From the NCBI GenBank assembly GCA_035308365.1, contig DATGGU010000035.1, positions 1-64,000 on the forward strand: 64,000 nt of DNA. Direction: 5' to 3'. The notes beneath the pieces were generated by a model. The model searched no databases. It worked only from the letters and a program-made list of their open reading frames with translations, and was not told the DNA's origin. The DNA comes from PALSA-505 sp035308365. Its GTDB lineage: Bacteria; Actinomycetota; Actinomycetes; Streptosporangiales; Streptosporangiaceae. The number at the start of each line of letters is the position of its first letter. Positions within the stretch are counted from its first letter, which is position 1. The translations under genes were made by a program, and so were the position numbers. Of this stretch, positions 58,218-64,000 are shown one piece after another.

Positions 58218-59399
58218 ATGCGCCCGTTCAAGATCGAGATCCCGCAGGCCCAGCTCGACGACCTGAAACAACGGCTCGCGGCTACCCGCTGGCCCGATGA
58301 GATGCCCGGCGCCGGCTGGAGCCGGGGCGTGCCGCTCGGCTACATCAAGGAGCTGGCCGAGTATTGGCGCACGACCTACGACTGGCGCGCCGCAGAGGCG
58401 CGGCTGAACCAGTTCCCGCAGTTCCTCACCGAGATCGACGGCGTACAGGTGCACTTCCTGCACGTCCGCTCGCCCGAGCCGGACGCGATGCCGGTGATCC
58501 TCACACACGGGTGGCCCTCATCGTTCGTGGAGTTCATCGACGTCATCGACCCGCTGACCAATCCGGTCGCGCACGGCGGCACCCCCGCCGACGCGTTCCA
58601 CGTGGTCATTCCCTCCATTCCCGGCTACACCTTCTCCGGCCCGGCCGGGCAGCCCGGCTGGGACACCGAGCGGGTTGCGCAGGCGTGGAAAACGCTGATG
58701 CGCACCCTCGGCTATGACCGTTACCTCGTGCAGGGCGGTGACTGGGGAATGCCGATCTCGCTGCGGCTCGGCCTTGCCGACCCGGAGCACGTCGCCGGCG
58801 TGCACTTGAACATGCTCGCCACGTTCCCGCCAGCCGACCCGTCCGACCAGGCCGCCATGGGCGCGCTGATGGCCGAGCTGAGCCCGGCCGACATTGAGCG
58901 GGCGCAATTCGCCGGTTACTTCGCGCAGGACGGCGCGGGCTGGCTGAAGATCCAGTGCACCCGCCCGCAGACCCTCGCCTACGGCCTGACCGACTCACCG
59001 GCCGGCCAGCTCGCCTGGATCGCCGAGAAGTTCAAGGAGTGGACCGACTCCACGGATGCGCCGGAAGACGCGATCAGCCGCGATCACCTGCTCACCAACG
59101 TCATGCTCTACTGGCTGACCGCGACCGCCGGTTCGAGCGCACAGCTGTACTACGAGTCCGAGCATCTCGACGCCGACTTCATCCGCACCTGGGGCGGCCC
59201 CTGGCCGCTGGCGATGCCGGCCGGGGTGGCATCGTTCCCCAAGGACGCGGTGCGGGCGATCCGGCCGTGGGCGGAGAAGATCCTGCCGACGCTGACGCAC
59301 TGGTCAGAATTCGACAAGGGCGGTCACTTCGCCGCGCTCGAGCAACCCGAACTCTTCGTAGGCGACCTGCGGACGTTTGCCCAGTCCTTGGGCCGCTGA
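58218..59399 (+). CDS. Microsomal-type epoxide hydrolase
   Basis: A 393-residue protein from ATG 58218 with GGAGG nearby. The N-terminal EHN region (PFKIEIPQAQLDDLKQRLAA) is specific to microsomal-type epoxide hydrolases. THGWPSSFVEF (96-106) forms the oxyanion site, GGDWGMPISLRLG has the nucleophile Asp175, and GGHFAALEQPEL has catalytic His370. It opens an epoxide to a vicinal diol. The same family occurs in enediyne clusters (SgcF, NcsF2, KedF), acting on aryl epoxides. It forms a two-gene unit with the FAD monooxygenase upstream and ends at a strong hairpin. Confidence 0.92.
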   Translation: MRPFKIEIPQAQLDDLKQRLAATRWPDEMPGAGWSRGVPLGYIKELAEYWRTTYDWRAAEARLNQFPQFLTEIDGVQVHFLHVRSPEPDAMPVILTHGWPSSFVEFIDVIDPLTNPVAHGGTPADAFHVVIPSIPGYTFSGPAGQPGWDTERVAQAWKTLMRTLGYDRYLVQGGDWGMPISLRLGLADPEHVAGVHLNMLATFPPADPSDQAAMGALMAELSPADIERAQFAGYFAQDGAGWLKIQCTRPQTLAYGLTDSPAGQLAWIAEKFKEWTDSTDAPEDAISRDHLLTNVMLYWLTATAGSSAQLYYESEHLDADFIRTWGGPWPLAMPAGVASFPKDAVRAIRPWAEKILPTLTHWSEFDKGGHFAALEQPELFVGDLRTFAQSLGR

Positions 59400-59410
59400 C
59401 CCCGACAGAT

Positions 59411-59440
59411 GGGCCGGCACCCCCGCGGGGGCGCCGGCCC
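59411..59440 (+). terminator. Terminator hairpin after epoxide hydrolase
   Basis: GGGCCGGCACCCCC (59411-59424) pairs with GGGGGCGCCGGCCC (59427-59440), 14 bp with one A-C mismatch, starting 12 bases after the epoxide hydrolase stop. Confidence 0.75.
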
Positions 59441-59473
59441 CTCTGGCTGTCAGGCGGGCGCCGATGCCCAGCC

Positions 59474-59759
59474 CACCACCAACCAGGCACGGATCCCCCG
59501 GCCACCACCAAACAGGCACGGACGCCCCACCCGCCGTCAAGCGGGTGCGGAGGCCCCGCCCACCATCAAGCGGGCACGGATCCCCCGGCCACCACCAAAC
59601 GGGCACGGGCACCCCGCCCGCCACCAAACAGGCACAGACGCCCCACCGCATCAGGCAGGCACGGATCCCCCGCCCGCCGTCAAGCAGGCACGGATCCCCC
59701 GCCCGCCGTCAGGCGGGTGCGGATGTCCTGCCCGCCGTCAGGCGGGTGCGGATGTTCCG
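59474..59759 (+). repeat. 29-bp minisatellite, about ten tandem units
   Basis: Ten consecutive units start at 59474, 59503, 59532, 59561, 59590, 59619, 59648, 59675, 59704 and 59733. All are 29 bp except the seventh (27 bp) and the last, which is cut short. Units share a core such as CAGGCACGGATCCCCC with scattered changes. The last two units are the 3' end of the leftward DUF1702 gene (stop 59709), where one encodes TRLTAG. The array probably grew from that gene end by slippage. There are no spacers, so it is not a CRISPR array. It fills almost the whole gap between the epoxide hydrolase terminator and the DUF1702 gene. Confidence 0.9.
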
Positions 59760-60701
59760 CCGCCACTGCTCGTACTCTGGCAGTGCGCCAGAGCCGCGGG
59801 TGGCCGGCCGGGTGCCATCGGCTACGGCGACCGCCGCCTCGGCAGTCAGGTCGGCGAGCGCGGCGCAGGCCGCCTCGGTGTGCCCGGGCACGAAGCCGGC
59901 ATAGGAACGTGCCTTCATGGCGAACACCACGCCAAGCGCCAGCTCGGCCCAGTAGCCGCCGGCCGCCCGCCGCAACGCGGCCAGCCCGTCAGGCCCGCAG
60001 CCGCCGGCGAACGCCGCCGCCAGCCCGACGCCGCTCCACAGATCGGCCTGCCGCTCGCTGGCGAACCGCCCCACGGCGGCCTCGACACCGGGAACGTTCG
60101 CGCCGCAGATGAACCACAGCGCGCGGCCGATGCCCTGATCGACCGCACGGAGGAAGTAATCGGGCGAGCCCTCCCAGGGATAGGCCGCGGGGACCCGCTG
60201 CGCGTCGACCCAGCGCCGGGTGTCGAAGTAGGCGCGGTCGAACCCGTAGCCGTCGACGGCCAGCCAGCTCATGATCGGGTGGTACTCGCAGCCGTCAAGC
60301 TCTGGGACGACCTTCTTCCACAGCGGCCTTGGCAGCCGCGCCATGGCAAAGCCTATGCCGATGTAGGCGAGGAAGATGTGCGGCCTGCCCGGCCCGAGCA
60401 GCAGGTCGCGAGCGCGGTGGCCGCGGCGCCCCATCGCGTCGAGGACGGTGCAGGCCATCGTGGCGCCCTCATAGGCGAAGCCGAGCGACCCGGGCTCGAC
60501 CAGGCTCAGCCGCCGCTCCACCTCCCATTGACCGCGCGCCTGGATGCCCCATTCAAAGCCACAGATCACAGCCTGCGGGATCGCCTCGAGCTGCTCGGTC
60601 GCGGCTGGATCCCCGGCAGGGAACCCGCGTTTGGCGAAGGTCACATCCGCCAGCGACGGGGCCAGCACGGCCCCGCGCAGCGCGCCACGGATCGTCGGCA
60701 T
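59709..60701 (-). CDS. DUF1702-family (enediyne-associated) protein, copy 2
   Basis: The start ATG 60701-60699 has GGGAGAA upstream and gives 330 residues. Family blocks: SLGFAYEGATMACTVLDAMG, RPHIFLAYIGIGFAMARLPR, MSWLAVDGYGFDRAYFDTRR, AVDQGIGRALWFICGANVPG, RQADLWSGVGLAAAFAGGC and GYWAELALGVVFAMKARSYA. I recognise this as DUF1702, a family commonly annotated in enediyne clusters but without a known reaction. It is about 45% similar by eye to copy 1, 20 bp upstream. Its C-terminus (RTRLTAGRTSAPA) is encoded by the edge of the 29-bp minisatellite, where copy 1 simply ends WRQRIRKAFE. Confidence 0.8.
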   Translation of the reverse strand: MPTIRGALRGAVLAPSLADVTFAKRGFPAGDPAATEQLEAIPQAVICGFEWGIQARGQWEVERRLSLVEPGSLGFAYEGATMACTVLDAMGRRGHRARDLLLGPGRPHIFLAYIGIGFAMARLPRPLWKKVVPELDGCEYHPIMSWLAVDGYGFDRAYFDTRRWVDAQRVPAAYPWEGSPDYFLRAVDQGIGRALWFICGANVPGVEAAVGRFASERQADLWSGVGLAAAFAGGCGPDGLAALRRAAGGYWAELALGVVFAMKARSYAGFVPGHTEAACAALADLTAEAAVAVADGTRPATRGSGALPEYEQWRRNIRTRLTAGRTSAPA

Positions 60702-60721
60702 GTCGTTCTCCCAGCAGGCTG

Positions 60722-61717
60722 TTATTCGAACGCTTTCCTGATCCGCTGCCGCCACAGCTCGTATCCGGGCACCGGCCCGGCCGGGCCGAGAAGCACCTCG
60801 ATCGCTTCCTCGGTGACCGCCGCCGCTTCCTCGACGGACATCGCGCAGTACACCCGCACCGCCATCTCGGTGTGCGGGGTGACCAGTCCGGCCAGCAGCC
60901 GCGCCTTCGCCGCGAACGCCGCGCCCTGCGCCGCGTCGGGCCGGTATTCCCCGGCTAGCTCCGCCATCAGCTTGACATCCCCGGCGTCCACACCGCCCGC
61001 GTACACGCTGGCCAGTGCCGCTCCGCTCCACAGATCGCCCCGCCTGGAGGCGGCGAAGCCGTCGATCATGCTGGCTACCGCCCGGACGTCGGAGCCGTTG
61101 ACGAACCACAGCGCGCGGCCGATGCCCTGATCGATGGCCCGGCTGGCGTAGCTGGCGGGCTGCCAGAGTGGGATCCGGTCCTGGCGCTGATGGGTGACGT
61201 ACTGGCTGGTGTGGAAGTAAGCCTGGTGGAAGCCGTAGCCGTCGAGCGCGAGCCAGCGCAGAACCTCATCCTCCGGCATGATCGCCCGCCAGCGAAGCGC
61301 GGGCAGCCGGGCCATCGCCCAGCCGACCCCGATGTGCGCCATATAAGTATGCGGCGCGGCCGGCCCGGCGAGAAAATCCCGGATCCAGTGCTGCCGGGCG
61401 GGCCGAATAGCGTCCCGCACGGCCAGCGCCATCGAGCAGCCTTCATAGGCAAACCCGCGAAATGGTTGTTCGACCGTTTCCAGCGACGCTTCCATGTCGG
61501 GTATGTTGCGCCCGGTCATACCATACCCGAAGCCCTCAAGAAATATTTGGCCAACCTTTTCGAGATTGGCCTGCTGAACGCCTCCTGGGGCACGGAATCC
61601 GCGCCTTTCAAAGGTGACCTCCCGCGGATCCGGTGTAAAAATGCGGTTACGCAACGTGCCGCCAATTGTCGGCCGAGTCACCGGCCTGGCTCCCTCGCGG
61701 GTGGCGTGTGTCGTCAC
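60722..61717 (-). CDS. DUF1702-family (enediyne-associated) protein, copy 1
   Basis: A 331-residue protein. Blocks match copy 2: PFRGFAYEGCSMALAVRDAI, APHTYMAHIGVGWAMARLPA, LRWLALDGYGFHQAYFHTSQ, RAIDQGIGRALWFVNGSDVR, RRGDLWSGAALASVYAGGV and PHTEMAVRVYCAMSVEEAAA, ending YELWRQRIRKAFE. It has no signal peptide, transmembrane segment or obvious catalytic motif, so its action is unknown. It heads the leftward two-gene unit and is divergent from the SARP regulator across a 407-bp region. Tandem paralogues are unusual for this family and could form a heteromer. Confidence 0.82.
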   Translation of the reverse strand: MTTHATREGARPVTRPTIGGTLRNRIFTPDPREVTFERRGFRAPGGVQQANLEKVGQIFLEGFGYGMTGRNIPDMEASLETVEQPFRGFAYEGCSMALAVRDAIRPARQHWIRDFLAGPAAPHTYMAHIGVGWAMARLPALRWRAIMPEDEVLRWLALDGYGFHQAYFHTSQYVTHQRQDRIPLWQPASYASRAIDQGIGRALWFVNGSDVRAVASMIDGFAASRRGDLWSGAALASVYAGGVDAGDVKLMAELAGEYRPDAAQGAAFAAKARLLAGLVTPHTEMAVRVYCAMSVEEAAAVTEEAIEVLLGPAGPVPGYELWRQRIRKAFE

Positions 61718-62124
61718 TTCAGCTCCTTGTGATCACAGCTTTCAGGCACGAAGCGCCCACGTCAGCGCCATCGCACGGGGCCCATCGCACGGGGCCCACC
61801 GCACGCAGCCCATCGCGCACGGGCAGCCTGGCCGCACCCCGGACGATAGCGCTAATCAATCCTCGCCTGCCCCGCTCGAATGAGATTCGAGGACCAGTGG
61901 AGCAATCTACGATATGCCACCGCGCCCTTGGTGATTATCTGCTAGGGACTGGTGGCGAATAGTGAGGGAGGCAATTGTACAGCTGATCCCGGCCGCGGGC
62001 GAGCAGGACTCGCACAACATGAATTTCTCATACTGATAGTCATGACGAGGTAACTAGACACCTTGGCTGCAAAGACAGATGCTCGAGTCGCGGGCTTGCC
62101 GACAGGTGGTGGTGGAGGCGACGA
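61718..62124. other. Divergent promoter region between DUF1702 genes and SARP gene
   Basis: This 407-bp stretch holds the 14-bp repeats described separately and an AT-richer portion (61950-62060) that probably carries the rightward promoter. GGAGG (62114-62118) precedes the SARP start. No convincing coding frame was seen. SARP-binding heptamer repeats could not be assigned with confidence. Confidence 0.45.
61768..61824 (+). repeat. 14-bp short tandem repeat, about four units
   Basis: CCATCGCACGGGGC occurs exactly at 61768-61781 and 61782-61795, then as variants at 61796-61809 and 61810-61824. It lies 51 bp upstream of the DUF1702 copy 1 start, where direct repeats could bind a regulator. Confidence 0.7.
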
Positions 62125-62919
62125 ATGAGCACTGGACCGGCGGACGTGCAGATCGAATTGCTCGGCCCATTTTCGGTACGGATCAACCAGCTCCCCATCA
62201 TGCCAGAAGCCGCCAAGCCGTCGCAGGTTCTTGCCCTGCTCGCGGTGAACGCCGGCAGCGTGGTAACCGTGGCTTCCCTGATGGAGGAACTGTGGGGGAA
62301 CAGCCCCCCGTCCAGTGCTCTCACCACACTCCAGACCTACATCCTCGAATCGCGCAGGCGTATTGCCGTGGCCATGGGCCCGGGCCAGGACCCGAAGTGG
62401 CTCCTTCAAACCCGGCGCAACGGCTACCTGCTCGAGTCGCCCACCGCCCGGATCGACGTCGAGGACTTCCGGCGGCTCGCCCGCATCGGCCGGGAGGCCT
62501 CGGAGAGCGGTGATTACCGGGCGGCGGCCGAGTTGCTTGGCCGCGCCCTGGCGATATGGCGCGGGCCGGCTCTCGTCGACGTCCGCAGGGGGCCGGTGCT
62601 GGAACTGGAAGCCATGGCGCTGGAGGAGATGCGGCTTGCCGCGCTCGGCCGCCGCTTCGACGCGGATCTGGCCCTGGGCCGGCACGCGGACATCATCGGT
62701 GAGCTGACCGCGCTGGTCGCCAGCCATCCATTGAACGAGAACTTCACGGCTCAGCTGATAACGGCTCTGTACCGGACTGGGCAGATAGGCCGTGCCCTCC
62801 AGGTCTTCCAGCGGCTGCGCAGCTCGCTCGTCGACGAACTCGGCGTCGAGCCCTCCCCGCAGTTGCAGCGCCTCCAGCACGCCGTCCTGTCGCGAGACCC
62901 GTCTCTGGATGCCGCCTGA
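62125..62919 (+). CDS. SARP-family (AfsR/DnrI/RedD) transcriptional activator
   Basis: A 264-residue regulator from ATG 62125 with GGAGG six bases upstream. The winged helix part (about 8-95) reads VQIELLGPFSVRINQLPI, PSQVLALLAVNAGSVVTVAS and LTTLQTYILESRRRIAVAMG. The bacterial transcriptional activation domain (about 100-255) has DYRAAAELLGRALAIWRGPA and ITALYRTGQIGRALQVFQRL. It lacks the ATPase domain of large AfsR proteins, so it is a small pathway-specific SARP. Such proteins bind direct repeats and switch on antibiotic clusters. It is divergent from the DUF1702 unit and is the likely cluster activator. Confidence 0.92.
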   Translation: MSTGPADVQIELLGPFSVRINQLPIMPEAAKPSQVLALLAVNAGSVVTVASLMEELWGNSPPSSALTTLQTYILESRRRIAVAMGPGQDPKWLLQTRRNGYLLESPTARIDVEDFRRLARIGREASESGDYRAAAELLGRALAIWRGPALVDVRRGPVLELEAMALEEMRLAALGRRFDADLALGRHADIIGELTALVASHPLNENFTAQLITALYRTGQIGRALQVFQRLRSSLVDELGVEPSPQLQRLQHAVLSRDPSLDAA

Positions 62920-63228
62920 AGGGACCGGCCGGCCAATCGGGCGGCCCAAACGGGCGGCCCAAACGGGGCTGGACAGCCCGGAAATGCTGGTCACTCGCAG
63001 AACTCTCAAAGCACCCGATTTTGGATATTTGCCGACACGCGCGGAAATATACGAAAAGACGGAGTCATTGCTGCATATCCTGCTGACGTCTCCCGCGACA
63101 TTCGACGCTCTGGACGCAGCAAGGGTCGGCTCGATGCGCCCACGGCAGCCACCCGGCTAGCGGCTTGCCATCGGCCAGGTACGAGCTCGGGGGAGAGACG
63201 TAGGCGAAGCGACCCCTGAGAAGCCGAG
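62920..63228. other. Intergenic region between SARP and response regulator genes
   Basis: Immediately after the SARP stop a 13-bp unit CGGGCGGCCCAAA is repeated at 62938-62950 and 62951-62963. A lower-GC patch (62999-63065) follows. A GGGGGAGAGACG near 63189 resembles a binding site but has no start codon at fitting distance. Apart from a doubtful 58-codon frame (62984-63160) nothing coding is evident. Confidence 0.45.
62984..63160 (+). CDS. Possible small protein (58 aa), doubtful
   Basis: ATG 62984 opens 58 codons (MLVTRRTLKAPDFGYLPTRA to MRPRQPPG). The middle EIYEKTESLLHILLTSPATF could form an amphipathic helix, and the local base composition is more AT-rich than the flanks. There is no ribosome binding site, and third-position GC is not strongly biased. 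It is listed only because the stretch is otherwise empty. Confidence 0.2.
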   Translation: MLVTRRTLKAPDFGYLPTRAEIYEKTESLLHILLTSPATFDALDAARVGSMRPRQPPG

Positions 63229-63837
63229 ATGCTAAAAGTCCTGGTGGCGGAAAACGTCCCGCTCATCTGTGGTGCACTCAAAGCACTTATCGAGAGCGAG
63301 CCCGACATGAAAGTAGTAGCGGAGGCTGGCCACGACGATGAACTACTGGAGATCGCGTTGCTGCACCGGCCCGACGTAGCACTGGTCGACATCGACTGGC
63401 CGGGCCACGACCGGCTTCCGGCCGCGGTGCAGCTTCATGATCAGTTGCCCTCGTGCCGGACGCTTGTCCTGATGACCCTGGGTCATCCGGCGGCGACCCG
63501 TGCGGCGTTAGCTCCTGGCGTGGCTGGCTTCTTCCTCAAGGACGCGCCGGCCGGGCAACTCGCCAAGACGATACGCAATGTCGCGGCCGGACGCCGCATG
63601 GTAGGACCGGAGATTGCCGCGGCCACCCGGGATCATGACGCGATGCCGCTGTCGCGGCGTGAGTTCGCCGTTCTGCGCCTGGCCGGAGATGGTGCCGAGC
63701 CAGCCGAGATCGCGGCCACTCTGGACCTGTCGGTCGGGACCGTGCGCAACTACCTGACGGCCATCGTGGCCAAGCTGCATGCGCGCAACCGGGTGGACGC
63801 GGTCCGGAAGGCCTATAACGCCGGCTGGCTGCCCTGA
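63229..63837 (+). CDS. NarL/DesR-type response regulator, orphan
   Basis: A 202-residue regulator. The receiver reads MLKVLVAENVPLICGALKAL, with Asp in VALVDIDWPG as phospho-acceptor and Lys in FFLKDAPAG. The usual acidic pair after the first strand (DD) is changed to Glu-Asn (AEN), so metal binding and phosphorylation may be weak. The C-terminal LuxR-type helix-turn-helix is intact (LSRREFAVLRLAGDGAEPAE, VGTVRNYLTAIVAKLHARNR). No histidine kinase is adjacent. Regulators of this DesR-like type often accompany cluster-specific SARPs. It lies 309 bp downstream of the SARP, on the same strand. Confidence 0.9.
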   Translation: MLKVLVAENVPLICGALKALIESEPDMKVVAEAGHDDELLEIALLHRPDVALVDIDWPGHDRLPAAVQLHDQLPSCRTLVLMTLGHPAATRAALAPGVAGFFLKDAPAGQLAKTIRNVAAGRRMVGPEIAAATRDHDAMPLSRREFAVLRLAGDGAEPAEIAATLDLSVGTVRNYLTAIVAKLHARNRVDAVRKAYNAGWLP

Positions 63838-63865
63838 AACCGCTTCAAAACACAGGCGCTTTCAA

Positions 63866-63942
63866 GACTGCCCCAGGCCAGCACCACGCCTCATGACACC
63901 GGTTCCGTCCAGACTCCCGCAGGCCAGGACCACGCCTCATGA
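63866..63942 (+). repeat. 31-bp imperfect direct repeat pair
   Basis: Two 31-bp copies, 63866-63896 and 63912-63942, share AGGCCAG and ACCACGCCTCATGA and differ at three positions. They lie just after the response regulator, with a 15-bp gap between copies. They may be regulator sites for a gene beyond the window or remnants of a duplication. Confidence 0.65.
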
Positions 63943-64000
63943 TCGTTTTGATGAATTTGATGGGGGTTTAACCACCACCGGCCGGCCGGACCAGCATGGG

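Noticed and set aside
59474..59759. CRISPR array suggested by 29-bp repeats
   Set aside because: Units are contiguous without spacers, diverged from each other and continuous with a gene end, so it is a minisatellite.
59377..59904. A repetitive protein encoded through the minisatellite on the + strand
   Set aside because: The 29-bp unit is not a multiple of three, so several frames look open only because the repeat lacks stop codons; no binding site or start fits.

Overview
The window is very GC-rich, with GTG/TTG starts, strong GGAGG-type ribosome binding sites, many ATGA stop/start overlaps, a SARP regulator and NarL-type two-component systems. All of this points to a high-GC actinomycete (Actinomycetota). 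Richness in secreted NHL, RCC1 and S53 proteins and the natural-product genes would suit a filamentous soil genus. I cannot name the species. No rRNA, tRNA, insertion sequence or CRISPR array was found.

Left part (1-36 kb), mostly housekeeping and accessory genes. A sulfate-activation fusion (ATP sulfurylase + APS kinase) is followed by the start of a GNAT gene that runs off the window. An HNH endonuclease gene sits between two gene remnants (DUF3048 and SGNH hydrolase). After a secreted phosphoesterase come two back-to-back copies of the same module, a histidine kinase/response regulator pair divergent from an ABC-2 exporter (5.6-9.4 kb and 9.7-13.6 kb), with a 58-residue zinc-ribbon protein between them. 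Next are secreted proteins (S53 peptidase, an NHL-repeat protein, an RCC1-repeat protein, a second phosphoesterase) and a sugar locus (glycosyltransferase, PfkB kinase, GH4 glycosidase, and a lipoprotein plus two permeases of a sugar ABC importer). An acyl-CoA carboxylase beta subunit overlaps an AraC-type regulator. A TIGR03084 protein, an ECF sigma factor with a SnoaL-like tail, a DUF899 protein and an AhpD-like protein follow.

Right part (about 36 kb to the end), a specialised-metabolite gene cluster that probably continues past the window. It has: a GMC oxidoreductase with its small partner and an MFS exporter; an acyl-CoA-dehydrogenase-fold oxygenase; a tightly coupled operon with SgcJ-like protein, FemAB/GNAT-like transferase, free-standing peptidyl carrier protein, adenylation enzyme, aspartate 1-decarboxylase (beta-alanine supply), free-standing condensation enzyme and alpha/beta hydrolase; a second oxygenase of that fold with a BBE-type FAD oxidase; a solute-binding-protein homologue with no signal peptide; an HpaB/SgcC-type hydroxylase coupled to a 1138-residue adenylation-carrier-thiamine-diphosphate-enzyme fusion; an FAD monooxygenase plus epoxide hydrolase; and two tandem DUF1702 proteins. 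A SARP and a NarL-type regulator follow.

DUF1702, SgcJ-like, SgcC-like and microsomal-type epoxide hydrolase genes together recall enediyne clusters, but no enediyne PKS lies in this window, so the product class is open. The most unusual item is the A-PCP-ThDP fusion at 53165-56581. Its adenylation half lacks the usual substrate-binding Asp and has altered core motifs, and the enzyme joins carrier-protein tethering to thiamine-dependent carbon-carbon chemistry in one chain. A 29-bp minisatellite at 59.5-59.7 kb merges into the 3' end of one DUF1702 gene.
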